DNA of 64,000 bases from Chenopodium formosanum (GCA_024500155.1 CM044876.1:11041001-11105000), one strand, 5' to 3'. Positions 22,703 through 35,673 are shown, counted from the first letter of the stretch. Notes: a model not told the origin generated them from the letters alone. Program-made: numbers and translations.

Positions 22703-23245
22703 TAATTATATATCTTCACAAATCACAAATACGGAGTACTGGTAATTAATTTTTTTGCCTTTTATTTCTCACTTTTTAATCTTCTTTTCCCACGAGCAAC
22801 TGGAGACCTTTTATTTTTCTTCTCTCTTTTTCCTTTTCCCACTTTCTCAGTTTTTGTATCTTCAATAGTTCATTCTCCCAAGTTATAATATTATTGATAC
22901 AGTGTAAATAATTTCATGTATTTCATAATACATAATTATCCTTTCAAAAAAACAACTATGGAGTACGAAGTATTATTCAATTTTCGCGATCATTTGATGA
23001 GGATCAAAGAAGTATTTGATCTTATAAAAATATGCTACAAAGGATGTCAATTATAATTATAATTACTCCATACTATTTATTCATGTTGACTTGGTTACAC
23101 CATGTAACGGATTAGTTGGTACTTTGGATGTTAAGTTGCTATTTAATCGTTTTCATAAAAATAAATACTGTATAAAAAGAATTTTAAAAAATAATTAAAA
23201 TAAAATAAAAAAAATAAAAAAAATAAAAAAAATAAAAAATCTTGC

Positions 23246-23253
23246 TATATAAA
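23246..23253 (+). promoter_or_regulatory. Possible TATA box of the aromatic decarboxylase gene
   Basis: TATATAAA lies 336 bp upstream of the ATG at 23589. The spacing implies a long leader, so this is only a candidate. Confidence 0.3.
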
Positions 23254-23588
23254 GTGTCAAGGGTGTGAGTGTATTCCTGCGTCAGAACGCTCACAATCAA
23301 GTTCGATTCCATCACAAGTAAAAAGACCAGGCGTCCACCACCAAATTAAAATGTAAGTCCCTATTATTCCTTCCTCTACATACTTTGTTAAAATCCGACA
23401 TGTCAATTAAAAAAGAACGGAGGTAGCTAGTATTAATCGTTACAATGCTTATATCTTGCATAACCTTTTTGTAAAATTTGTAAAGAATATCATTGATCAT
23501 CTCTTGCCATTGATCTAATCTACGGAAATACTAGTATATTAATGTGTAATACGACATATATGGTTTTGTTGATTGCGCGATTTTGGTG

Positions 23589-24094
23589 ATGGATACGAAA
23601 ATAAATAATAGGGAGGGAGAAAAGTTGAAGGCCATGGATGCAGAGCAATTGAGAGAATATGGACATCAAATGGTGGATTTTGTAGCTGATTACTACAAGA
23701 CCATTGAAAACTTTCCCGTGCTTAGCCAAGTTCAGGTTCATTTCTTCCTCTTCGGTCATTGTCACATATATATTTAATTAATGGGAACATGAATTTTTTA
23801 AATTGCTTTTTTTAAGGTAAGGATACACAAATTAATTAAGCCTTCATCTGTTTTTTTATTTTATTTTTCTTTTTCTTTTTATTTTTTTATTTTATTTTAT
23901 TTTTTATTTTTTATTTTTTATTTTTTTTTTGAGGGGGAGAGTGAGTGGAGTAGTTAGACTTCACATTGAAAGTGTTTTTATAATTGAAAATAAATAAAAT
24001 AAAATAAATAAAATAAAATAAATAAAGTGAAAATAGGTTTTATATACATGCAACAATAAATCAGTAAACTTCCAAGTTACAAATTTATTCCTTC

Positions 24095-24169
<75 letters not shown>

Positions 24170-27100
24170 CATCATTATTATTATTATTATTATTATTTTT
24201 TTTATTTTTTTTTTTTTTTTATAGGTAGTATCCTCATTTTGTCTATGGGATACATGTTTATAATATTGAAGCGTTGTTAAATTATTATAAATAAATAAAG
24301 GCTAATTAATGATTCTTTTGAAGGGTGATTAAGTAAAAGTTTATAGATTTCTAAAAAAAAAAAAAGGGATAGGTGGTTCGGTGGATAAAAATTTGCACTT
24401 TGATTATTTTCCTTGCTCTATGTGGATATATTTAGACTCCGTTTTTTATTATTGAAAATAATTTTTTAAAAAAAATAAAAATCATAAGTAAACATAACTG
24501 TGAAAAGGGGAAACTTAATGGTGGATAAAGATTTGCACTTTGATTATTTTCCTTACTCTATGTGGACATTTAGACTCCGTATTTTATTATTGAAAATAAT
24601 AAAAATTAATTTTCATAAGTAAACATAATTGTGAAAAGGGGAAAACTTAATGGTGAAAAAGATCTTCCTTTGTTGTTTGATCATGGATAATATAATTCAT
24701 TCTATATACATAGTATTAGATAGAATGTACTTGTATAATATAATTTATGAAAGTAACGTTTCTAGAACAATGTTCATAATTTCCTTCATATTCCTTTTTT
24801 TTTTGGTGTAATAAGTTGTGATATGTAAGTTTTGCCACCAAAGGGGAAATGTCACATATTTTGGGATGAAGTTGTTGGAAGGTGGAGCATTAAGATAGAT
24901 AGAGAATGCCAATTTTGTTTAAAACTTGATCTACTTGACATGTTGCATTTCAAGTGATTGGTGAGTAATAAATGATCTCCTAAATTTAGTTAGATTGATG
25001 ATGTAAATGCTACACAATCCGTTGAATTGTCTTCTAATATTATGCTTTTATGACATTTAAATTCTCCATTCTTGTAATCGCAACATTTGGACATTTACAT
25101 TATTAATACACAATCTTGTAACCGTCCGTTGTAATATGTACATTATTAAATATATAGTCATGTTCATGTAGGATTCGTCTCAATATAAACTTTTAAAATA
25201 TATCAACTTTTTCATATTTTTCTTAACAAAGAATTATATATCAATGGTATAAGATGTGTGCATCAACAAACATAAAACTTCATATTTTACAATTAATGAA
25301 GAATATTTAAAATCATTTTACTTTTATTTACTCAGCTAATAATTGTAAAATTTGACTGGTTTTTAGAAATTTATACTGTGCAAGATAAACTAAGAATTCC
25401 ATAATTGTACGAAGTGGTAGAGCTCAGGTGGGCAGTGGTCCCACATTTTATCGTGGGTATGAATTATTGTACGAAGTTTGGATAGGGAGAGGGGGCACTA
25501 CAACTTAGATAGTTGGGCTGCGCTAACACGACAATGGGCTCTATTCAAATAAAATATTGTTGCAAAAAAAAAAAAAAAAAAAATGTATTGTATCTGATTA
25601 ATTTTCAAGTCATGAGTTATGACTCCCTTTCATTTCTAATTAATTGCAACATTATTTTTCCTTTATAAAGTATTGTATCTGTTTGTTATTAAAAATAAAG
25701 AATTATCACGTTACAGCTTTATTCAGTTTAAGTGGCTTGGTTACGGCTTCACTGAAACTTCTACTCCCTAGTCCCCACTATTCCACTACTTAGTGAGTAC
25801 TTAAGTACCACTATTGGTGATGTAGCATTTTTCAAATTCCTTATACTTTGTAAAACTTCTATCATATATCCGGATGTATCTAAAGTAAGTGCAGCATGGC
25901 CTTATGTGCATTATTGTTCGATTTTTTTTTTTTTTTTGTGGTTTTAGCATAACTAGTACGTAATCATATGAACGTAAAATTAATGTACTATCTTATCTTA
26001 CCTATGAGTTCATGGCAAGGTCAGTCACATGTCATGAGCAAAATGTAACATATTTGATATTAAAATTTTAACTGTTCTAGTCTCTTGTTCCTGAAAGTTG
26101 AAATCTATAGTGGATTTCAAGATTGTCTATTTCGAATTAAAACAATAGTAAAATGATACTCCCTAAGTTTTTATCAACAATATTCAAGGACATCAATAAG
26201 GTTACATTTTTAGGTGTTAGTCATTGGTGTTTTTGCATTGATATGTAAAACTAACAAGTACTAATGAAGATGTATATAAAACAAACAAATTGTAGTGCAT
26301 TTTTTCTAAGTAATACTTATAGGTAATATGAATGAAACGAGAAATCTTTAAGCCAATTTGGTCTTATAATGGTGGTGATATCTGTTAATCTTCGTCTTCA
26401 TTTTAGTCCTCGTATCATGTAGTAGAAAATTGTGAGCTCGCATGATTCAGCAAGACTAATGAGTTCATGTGTAATGCAGCCAGGGTATCTTCGTGAGCTT
26501 GTACCGGACTCTCCACCTGTTCAACCGGAATCCTTACAAGATGTTCTCAATGGTTAGGCCATTATTTCAGCTTCAAATTTAGACTGTCTTATGTTTTGCA
26601 AATAATAATGGACTGTATCAATGTGAATTCTGAATTATATTGATCTTGCAGACATTAAATCAAAGATTTTTCAAGGGGTAACACATTGGCAAAGCCCTGG
26701 CTATTTCGCGTACTTCCCTTCTAACAGCAGTATCGCCGGGTTCCTGGGAGAAATGCTTAGTGCTGGTGTCAATATTGTTGGCTTTAGCTGGGTTACCTGT
26801 CCTGCAGCAACAGAACTCGAAGTGATTGTTTTGGATTGGCTTGCTAAATTGCTTAAGCTACCTGATGCCTTCCTTTCTACAGGTAAGTCTGACTGATGCA
26901 GTGCTGTTACATGCTATGTAACTGATTCACGTCTATAAGTATTGGACTCAGATACGTGTTCAAGTGTCAGACACGGCCATCTAAAGAACGTGACATCAAT
27001 TTTGTACATGAAAGTGGGGTGCATTGAAAACTGATGCTTCCAATGATATTTCAGGAAAAGGCGGTGGTGTCATACAGGGAACTGCCAGTGAAGCAGTTCT

Positions 27101-29801
27101 GGTTGCGTTAGTGGCTGCTCGTGATCGGATGTTAAAAAAAGTAGGAAAAGATTCTTTGGGGAAACTAGTTGTTTATACTGCTGATCAAACTCATGCTTCT
27201 GTACAGAAAGGTTGTCAGGTATTTGGTAACTGACTCTTTCTTATCCTCATCTTTCTGTCATTTAGTCTGAAGTCATGTGCTCAGGGTTTCGAATTGGTTC
27301 TACATGTGATCAGTGAATATATTACTGCTTCGAGAATGAAAAACAGAGGAAGTAGGTGAAAAGATGAACCTATTAGAATGAGATTAATTATTAGAACTTG
27401 TGAAACAAATCTTATTTAGTAATAAGAATGCTTTGAATTGCCATTACATTTTGCAATTTGTCTTTCGGGATCTTAAGGGTCAATGTAATCACGGTATGAT
27501 AACATAAGATCATGTTTATAGAATGTTGAATACATAGCTATGTTACTTGGATCCTTTTCATGAAATACACAAGTCTTCCCTAATGTAACACAAGTACCTA
27601 AGTTCGAGTATTGTGAAGAAGAAAGTTGACAATATAACAACTAAATGTAATCACTAGCAAAACATATAAATAAATATTTTCAATGTATCACTTGTTTTAT
27701 TCTTGATTTTGATGTTCTGCCTTTGCTGCCTGGTATAAGATTGCAGGAATATATCCTGAAAACATTAAAATTTTGAAGACGGATTCATCAAGTGAATATG
27801 CTCTTTCTCCTGAAGTACTTTCTGAAGCGGTATCACAGGATGTTGCTTCTGGTCTCATACCTCTTTTCTTATGTGCTACTGTAAGAATAACATTATAACA
27901 ATCCTTATTACTCTGATACCCCATATATCCTGATTTTTCTTCTGGTCACAAGACTAATAAGCATTGTGATTGTTCATAGATTGGGACAACCTCGTCAACT
28001 GCAGTTGATCCATTGCTTGCTCTAGGAAAGATTGCTAAGGTATGTAATCAACAAAAATACTGAAATGACTAACTAATGATTCTCGGGTTTTATGAATGGA
28101 TACAGGAGTTTATAATAAAATTATTTACTAGGCTTGTTCTAATCATAGTGTCTTAAGAAGATTTTCTTGTTTAAAATGTCGACAGAGTAGTGGAATTTGG
28201 TTTCATATTGATGGTGCATACGCTGGAAGTGCCTGTATATGTCCTGAATTTCGCCATTATCTTGATGGTGTTGAAGAAGCTGACTCATTTTGCATGAATG
28301 CACATAAATGGCTCCTTACAAATTTTGATTGCTCAGCTCTTTGGATTAGGGTAAGTCTTTTCATATACGGAGTATTTTGCATATATATCTGCTCAACTCA
28401 TTAAGATTTTTCACTGTATATATCTTCTCAGCACACACTTTGGGTCTTACAGTGTTTCATGTTTACAGGACAGAAGCGCTCTGATTGAATCCTTGTCCAC
28501 GTATCCAGAGTATTTGAGAAACAAAGTAAGTTCATGTGTTGCAGAATTATGAGGATTGTCACTTGGCATAGCGTTAGTGTTCATAGTGTATTGCATATAG
28601 CTAGCGTTCAGCTGATGTACATATGCTTTTCTATTTCTGACAAGCACTATATGAATACCAGGCTTCAGAAGCAAATACAGTTGTGGATTACAAAGATTGG
28701 CAAATTCCTCTTGGTCGTCGATTCAGGTTAGCCTCAAACATTAACTATGAGGCTTATCTGTTGTAACTTATTGTATGAGATATGTATATATACTCGGTAA
28801 TAGAGTGTACCCATGATGAGACTCTGGCATCATTATTTACTGCTAGGCGCTTCAATTGATTAATTCATTTGGCTTCATTACAGTAATGATTAATTTCTGC
28901 AGATCCTTAAAACTTTGGATGGTAATGCGGTTATATGGCCAAGAGGGTCTGCAATCATATATTAGAAACCATATAGCATTGGCAAAACGGTTTGAAGAGC
29001 TTGTTCGTCAAGATTTGAGATTTGAGGTAATCTGTTACACCAAATTGCTCCTTTTCTTTAATTGTTTTTTATCAACTACAAATCCTTTTGTTACATTATT
29101 GATTTTGTACCTTCTTTTTTCTGTTCAAAGTTTTAATCACTGAGCATAGTTTAGCATCAAATTTTCAAGTTTGTGCTGAATTATCTACTGAGCATGTTTA
29201 CAGCATATGTTTTCTGACATGACAACTTAAAAACTCGGATGGGCAGGTGATCACTCCTAGGAAGTTTGCATTACTGTGTTTCCGGTTGCTGCATCCTGCC
29301 AAAGACAAAAACCAATGTGATAAGCTCAATCGTGAGCTCTTGGAAGCCGTCAACTCTACTGGAAAGATGTTCATTTCTCATACAGTATGTATATGCCATA
29401 CTTTATTTTACAAATATCTTGTTAAGATTATTTAGGACTCTTATTTCACCCACTCTAAGTTGCATAATTAGCTAGATGTAATGGTAGCATTGGTGAAGCT
29501 CCTAACTCTACTGCTCTTCAAACATTTAGGTTCTGTCAGGCAAGTATGTATTACGCTTTGCTGTGGGAGCTCCACTTACGGAAGAGAGGCATATCGATGT
29601 AGCATGGGAGATCTTGCAAGAAAAGGCCACAGCCTTGTTGAAGCCGTATAAAAATGGCACTCAAATTTATTCAAATGGTATGCCATTAGTTATTACTCTG
29701 ATGTGTTCCATTATTTTTTTTTAATATGTTCAAAGTCATAGCACTTGTTTCTCTAGCTGATCCTTTGAGCTGTTGCTTCCCCCTGTACAGGCTCTGCCTA
29801 G
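23589..29801 (+). CDS. Aromatic L-amino-acid decarboxylase (PLP-dependent, group II), complete, 13 exons
   Basis: A cytosolic PLP enzyme that decarboxylates tyrosine, tryptophan, DOPA or phenylalanine to the amine; some relatives make the aldehyde. Exons: 23589-23735, 26480-26552, 26652-26882, 27055-27218, 27740-27880, 27980-28039, 28186-28350, 28469-28525, 28662-28726, 28903-29026, 29247-29384, 29530-29677 and 29791-29801. They total 1524 nt (507 residues) with every phase consistent. Marks: THWQSPGYFAYFP, QTHASVQKGCQ (the PLP-stacking His), HIDGAYAGSACICPEFRH with the PLP-binding Asp, and NAHKW with the PLP Lys at about residue 313. The loop STYPEYLRNK has Tyr (about 342), as in true decarboxylases; aldehyde synthases have Phe there. 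GRRFR carries Gly at the residue that separates Gly- and Ser-type enzymes. It looks like the Arabidopsis At2g20340 clade. Intron 1 (2.7 kb) is full of repeats. Confidence 0.95.
24096..24197. repeat. (ATT)n microsatellite, about 100 bp
   Basis: About 33 nearly perfect ATT units, with one ATC-type interruption near 24169-24175, followed by a T-run. It lies in intron 1 of the decarboxylase. Confidence 0.95.
24381..24652. repeat. Direct duplication, about 140-bp unit
   Basis: GTGGATAAAAATTTGCACTT at 24381 recurs at 24521 (GTGGATAAAGATTTGCACTT), and the similarity runs through GAAAAGGGGAAA at each end. A third unit begins at 24653 but decays at once. It lies in intron 1 of the decarboxylase. Confidence 0.85.
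25408..25583 (+). mobile_element. SINE-like retroposon candidate with A tail
   Basis: A short segment beginning GTGGTAGAGCTCAGGTGGG, which resembles a Pol III A box, ends in a 20-nt A run. The B box is not convincing. It lies in intron 1 of the decarboxylase. Confidence 0.35.
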
Positions 29802-31214
29802 CACGAGTTCTACGTTGGACTAGAGGCAGCATATGCGCCATGGGAGTTCGTTCTAGTGATCCTACTTAAAGCCTTTCGAGTTGTACCTGTTTCTTAATTG
29901 TACCCAAATTTTCAAAGATTGATGGTTACACTTTATTTTGGTAAATAGCTATTTAGGATAACTAATTGTATCCCTATCAGACTAATGCTTTTCAACTTTC
30001 AAGTTGTATACATTTATTTATTTATTTTTCTGGCAAAAACATACAAGCAAGCATCACTACTACAACCCCAAAATGCTAGCACACACTCAAGCAAGTCCAT
30101 TTAAAGGGCCCAATCCAATTCATGTAGATGTTGAAAAGCTCTTCTTCCTACTAGTACCATGTGGGACAAACATTCAAAAATTATAATTCAATTGAAAGCT
30201 ATATATGACCAACAAAGTGTTAATTCACTATTTCTTACCTGATATTCTAAAGGTTTGGGGTTCGAATCCTACCAAATATGGATGCTTGTGGGTAGGGATT
30301 CCTTTACCCTTCTCTCTACTCCTATACGTGGAGTTCTTTGTATAGAACATGACCTTAATCCACATGTTTTCAGTACGTAGATAATTGAAGTGCATCTACG
30401 TACCCTACACTACTAAGGTGTTAAATTGTGTATCTGAATTAGGTTCGATTAGGTCGAGTCTATTTTAAAGTTAGGTCATACTTAATTATTGTATACATAC
30501 AACTACACAATTCGAAATCTGGATAGGGTTTTTTCAAAACCCTTGACTCCCTATTGAAAGAAGCCTCTTTTGATCTTTTGATAATTCAACACCATACTAT
30601 ACGACAAGCCTCATGAGTTGGCACACGTCAGAGGTGATTTATAATACAGTATTCTATCTAATTATATACCATCTCATCATTTAAGTTGTAAATTAATGCA
30701 ACATAAAGGGAGTACGAAGCTTTTGACTCTTTCCAAGATGGATCATAATATTTCTCTACTAAATGTTGTTCATTTGTTCCAACTTTCTTTAATAAAAAGG
30801 AAAATGAAACGAAAAAAAAAACATCAGTTTAGTTGCTACGTCTGTGAATTAGTTAGTAAGAGATCGATAATTCCAACTTAAATAGAAGTCTTGATTTATA
30901 TATAGATTGCACAACTTATACGAAGTATATATTATAAAACTTTTTCTATATACATAGTATAAAAGTTTGACTCTTATATATCGTGCACAAGCATATAAAA
31001 AATAATGCCATAGCAAATACGTTTCCGAATGCTTATCAATTCCAACACTAAAATATTTATTCAACATAAAGGCCCCTCAATGAAACTCTACATACCATGA
31101 CCCCATGGCCCATGAACACTTGACCAATAATAGTAATCCTAGCTAATGCATTTCACAATCAAAACTTGACCATTCTTTTTCAAATTCATCTTCAACAAAC
31201 ACACACTTACCCTT
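29802..31214. other. Intergenic region between the decarboxylase and the first LYK gene
   Basis: 29802 to about 29960 is probably the 3' UTR. GGTTCGAATCC at about 30259-30269 resembles a Pol III B box and may mark a SINE remnant. About 30545-30640 is similar to 36665-36765 upstream of the second LYK gene, so promoter-distal DNA was duplicated with the genes. Confidence 0.45.
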
Positions 31215-31221
31215 TATATAT
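31215..31221 (+). promoter_or_regulatory. Possible TATA box of LYK copy A
   Basis: TATATAT lies 91 bp upstream of the ATG at 31306, a normal plant spacing, ahead of an A/C-rich leader. Confidence 0.5.
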
Positions 31222-31305
31222 GCATCCTCATTTCACAACCCAAAAAAAACCTTAAACACACTAAACCCTTAAACCAATCAATCCCACAAAAAAACACACA
31301 CAAAA

Positions 31306-34300
31306 ATGTTGTCAAAAATCCTTTATTTTTACTATCTAATTACCCTTCTTTTCCTCAACAAAATCCACCATTCAAACTCCCAACCAACCATTAACAAAAA
31401 ACACACATTTGGCTACACTTGCAACACCAACACTAGCCAATACCCATGTCAAACCTATGTATTATACAGAGCCAAACCCCCTGATTACCTTGACCTAGCC
31501 TCCATTGCTGACCTCTTCAACGTAAGCCGGCTAACCATCTCCGAACCAAGCAACATAGCCAACCCGTCTTTCGGCCTCAACCCGAACCAACCCCTTTTCA
31601 TCCCCATCTCATGCGGGTGCAACCCGGTTCGTAACCAAACCCTAAAGTCCATTTCCTTTGCTAACATGACCTACAACATAAAACCATCTGATACTTTCTA
31701 TTATGTTTCATCTAATCATTTTGGCAACCTTACTACTTATGAAACTACTATGATTGTTAACCCTACTCTTGATATTTATAACCTTACTATTGGTAGTAAT
31801 GCTTATTTTCCCATCTTTTGTAAGTGTCCTAACACTACTCAGCTTCAAAATCGTGTAAATTTCTTAGTTACTTATGTTTTTCAACCTAATGATAGTTTGA
31901 GTAGTATTGCATCCTTGTTTGGAGTAACAAGACAATCTATTGTTGATGTAAATGGGGATGATATAAGTCCTTTCGACACGATTTTCGTTCCGGTTTCGAA
32001 ACTTGTTAAGCTCAACCAACCTCCTGGAGTTCCCACTAATCAAACTGTTGTGGTTTCTACTACTATTGATCATGATCATAAAGGGGTTGTTGTTGGTTTA
32101 AGTGTTGGATTAGGTGTTTGTGTTGTGTTGCTTGTTTTGGTTTCTGGGTTGTTGGTTTATAGAGAAGTTGACAACAGGAAAAAGTCAAAGGAGAGAGATT
32201 TAGAAGGGATAAAACAGGGGAAGTTAGGAAAACAGGGGAGTGAGAGAAGGATTGTGAAGCAATTAGAACAGAATTTGTTGTTGGCTGATGTTTCTGATAC
32301 GTTGGATAAGTATAAGATTTATGAAATTGATGAGTTGAAGAAAGCTACTGATGGATTTGATGAGAAGAATGTGATTCATGGCTCTGTTTTCAAAGGTTGT
32401 ATTGATGGAAAGTTTTATGTTATTAAGAAGATGAAGTGGAATGCTTATGAAGAATTGAAGATATTGCAAAAGGTTAGTAATTTAGATTTATCCTTATTTT
32501 TAAAAAAAAGTATTTAAATTTAATTTATTGAATTTTGTAAATGTTAATTTACAAGAATAAATACTTTTTAGTAGTAAAATTAAATGATGAACCATAAAAA
32601 AAAGAGAAGTTTATAAACTCACTCATCTTTGTACTTTGCACTTCGTATTAGTTAGATATGAAATAGTTCTTTAATTCTTTTGATATTTGTTAGAATAATT
32701 TATCAATGAAATATTAAATATTATTGTGTGCTCATGACATACGATAAAACCACCATAAATAATTTCGTAATTGTCAAAGTTTTTAGTTGAGGTATCCGTT
32801 TTTAAATAGTTACTCAAACACATAAAAGGATTAAGGATAATTACATTCAATATGTTAAATAACTTTTGAGTGAATGAGTGATCACTTAAGAAACTTTATA
32901 TGGACTTGTAACGATGTATGTGTAATTGTGTAAATGCATAATAAGCTTATTGACTATCTAGCTTATGCAAGATATTCTTTTGAAAATAAGATTCCTAATT
33001 TAATTAGTTATAATTTCTTTTGTATAAAAATTAAACTCCTTGAAGAATAATGATGCCAAATTGCCAATGGGAAAAAACTTTCATGTGTATTGTGGAATAA
33101 AAATAGTAATAAACCAAACCTCTGTGATATGAGTGGATGAGAGACTAATAAGACTTTAAAAGGTACGGAGTAGTCTTTTAAAAAATTAAACGAGGTTAGT
33201 AAAGATATCATTAGTAAACATAGTGGTTAGGTGGTAATTGTTGACTAATTATTGACTATAGATTCCATTAAGAAATTGTGATTTTATTAATATTATTGGA
33301 GGGTCTATTAACATAATATTATATTGCTATGATTGTACTTATTAATCATTTCAATTCTAAGCCAAGAACTAGTGCAAGTGGATGATTCTTTGCAAATGGA
33401 AATTGCGAGCACAAACTACTTGTTACTAGTACTAATTTTTTGAATGTCATCTTGACTCATATCATACTCAAATAGGTGTTAGTGTTCTTAATAGAACTAG
33501 CTAGGTTGTTAGATATTGTGTCACGTCACGTCACGTTGTTAGAATGTTAAATCTTGTGTCATGTAAGGTGATTTTGTGTATGTGGATTAATTACCGATGT
33601 TGATCCTCCTATATATTGCAGGTGAATCATGGAAACCTTGTTAGGTTGGAAGGGTTTTCCATAGACCCTGAGGATGCTAGTTGCTACCTTGTCTATGAGT
33701 ACATCGAAAATGGATCTCTTCACTCGTGGCTACACGAAAACAAGGGAAAATTAAACTGGAAAGCTAGACTAAGGATTTCTATTGACATTGCAAATGGTCT
33801 TCAATACATCCATGAGCATACAAGACCTCAAGTGGTTCACAAAGACATTAAGAGCAGTAACATTCTCCTTGACGCCAATATGAGGGCTAAGATTGCCAAT
33901 TTCGGGCTAGCAAGGTCTGGGTGCAACGCTATTACAATGCACATTGTAGGAACCCAAGGGTACATTGCACCTGAATACTTGACTGATGGTATAGTCTCTC
34001 CAAAGATGGACGTCTTCTCATTTGGAGTAGTCTTGCTTGAGTTGCTTTCAGGAAGGGAGGCCATCGACGAGGATGGAAAGGTACTTTGGGCTAGTGCCCA
34101 TGAAATTTGGGGCTACACTGAAGAGACCGAAAGGGTGAAGAAGTTGATGGAGTGGATAGACAAGTTCCTTCAAAAGGAGTCATGCTCGGTTGATGCCTTG
34201 ACAAACATGATGAATGTGGCGGTTGCCTGTGTGAATAAGGATCCCTCAAAGCGACCAAGTATGGTAGATGTTGTGTATGCATTGTGCAAGAGTGATGACC

Positions 34301-34356
34301 TCTTTTATGATATTTCAGGAAATGAGTTTAGTACATCTCCTATTAGAGCAAGATAG
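31306..34356 (+). CDS. LysM receptor-like (pseudo)kinase, LYK4/LYK5-type, copy A
   Basis: A plasma-membrane receptor for chitin-type glycans that usually works with an active LysM kinase partner (CERK1-like). Exon 1 is 31306-32472, the intron 32473-33621 and exon 2 33622-34356, giving 633 residues plus TAG with phase 0. It has a signal peptide (about 1-26) and a LysM ectodomain with cysteine motifs YPCQTY, CGC and CKC, then LFGVTRQSIVDVNG in the third LysM. A membrane helix (about 260-286) leads to a kinase-like domain starting FDEKNVIHGSVFKG. The glycine loop is degenerate and the Lys is in VIKK. The catalytic loop is HKDIKSSN (about 462). The metal-binding DFG is NFG (about 482), so activity is doubtful, as in LYK4/LYK5. 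Exon 2 starts at GTGAATCATGG, not at the in-frame ATG upstream. First of three tandem copies. Confidence 0.95.
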
Positions 34357-34745
34357 AGCAAAAGTTATTAGTTGAAATAATGCAATAGATTGTATGATTG
34401 TGGCTTATTTCTCCTCTCAATTTCTTGTGTTTCTAAATTATTTGTAACTTTGTGTTGTGAGAAATGATACATAATTTGAAGTTTTAAGTTGTGAATGAAG
34501 GCCACATTTTGGTAGCATTTAGTTTCAAATAACATGTTGATAGGGGATTCTGTTGAGGTGTAAAATATATAGAGAGAATGTGTTGGAAATATTTGAGGGT
34601 TTAAAGGTGAGAATGGGCCGAGCTAAGCAAGCTTTCATGTCGGGCTAGCAAGCATCATGTTTTATGAGCTATGCTATGAACTGACCAAACGCAGATTCTT
34701 AGGTACACATTCATACACTTAGATATAGGTGTAACAACAGCACAA

Positions 34746-34917
34746 TATGAACATTAGCTTTTCAGAAAGTGAACATAGGTATAAAAAATATGAACATTAG
34801 CTTTTCAGAAAGTGAACATAGGTATAAAAAATATGAACATTAGCTTTTCAGAAAGTGAACATAGGTATAAAAAATATGAACATTAGCTTTTCAGAAAGTG
34901 AACATAGGCATAAAAAT
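34746..34917. repeat. 43-bp tandem repeat, four units
   Basis: Units start TATGAACATTAGCTTTTCAG at 34746, 34789, 34832 and 34875 and are nearly identical. A fifth, separated copy lies at about 35178. Confidence 0.95.
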
Positions 34918-34977
34918 GTTTGATTTTCGATTTCTTATGTGGTGACTTTGTGATTAACTTCGATTGATTAGGTTATA

Positions 34978-35068
34978 CTACCTTTGTTAACATTTAGTTG
35001 CAACTTTGGGGTATTACTTGAGAGACATAAAATATTCCAAAGTTGCAACTAAATGTTAACGGAGGTAG
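34978..35068. mobile_element. Hairpin Stowaway-like MITE (91 bp)
   Basis: CTACCTTTGTTAACATTTAG is mirrored by CTAAATGTTAACGGAGGTAG around a short loop, with TA on both sides. It is nested in the element 34701-35673. Confidence 0.85.
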
Positions 35069-35673
35069 TATATGATTTTCTTAATTCTAACGAATTGAAT
35101 TTTATCTGATTTTCTGTATTTTTTTTATCAATGAACATAATCATGCAAAATATGAACATATGCATAGGCTGCCTTAAATGTGAACATTAGCTTTTCAGAA
35201 AGTGAACATAGGCAAAGAAAATATGAACTTATGCATTTTAGAACGTGAACATAACATTTCAAAATATGAACGTAAGCATTGATTTTCTTAAAGTGAAAAT
35301 AACCATTTAAAAGGTGAACATATACGTAAAAAAATATGAACATAAACCTTTAAGAAAGACAACATATGTATAAACAGATTTAATTAATATTTTATGAACA
35401 ACACTACATATTTACATCATGAATATTTGAAATTATATATGAACATATAAAGTATTATTATGAATATAATGCATTTAATTATGAACATATGCATTATAAG
35501 TATTAATTGTTTATTTTTTTACGTGTTCATTTTTAATTATTAAATGTTCATTTTTTCATGTTCATATTTTTTTACTAAATGTTCATATTTGTTCACTAAA
35601 TATTCATTTTGTAGAGATTAGTGTTGATTTTTTTTACGTTGTTGCACCTATCTAAAGTGCACAAGGGTGCACC

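Larger units (their letters stand above)
34701..35673. mobile_element. Inverted-repeat element with GAACATA arrays
   Basis: The left AGGTACACATTCATACACTT pairs with a right end that reads inward AAGGTGCACCCTTGTGCACTT, both followed by a GGTG(T/C)AACAAC motif. The interior is dominated by GTGAACATA-type repeats. A Stowaway-like hairpin (34978-35068) is nested in it. The architecture matches the element at 6731-7602, but I see no clear 9-bp duplication. Confidence 0.6.

Noticed and set aside
31306..34356. Reading LYK copy A as two separate genes
   Set aside because: Exon 1 ends at a clean donor in the middle of the kinase N-lobe and exon 2 begins after a clean acceptor in phase 0. The same structure is repeated in copies B and C.
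34746..34917. Regularly spaced 43-bp repeats that might recall a CRISPR array
   Set aside because: The units are contiguous with no unique spacers, and this is plant nuclear DNA.
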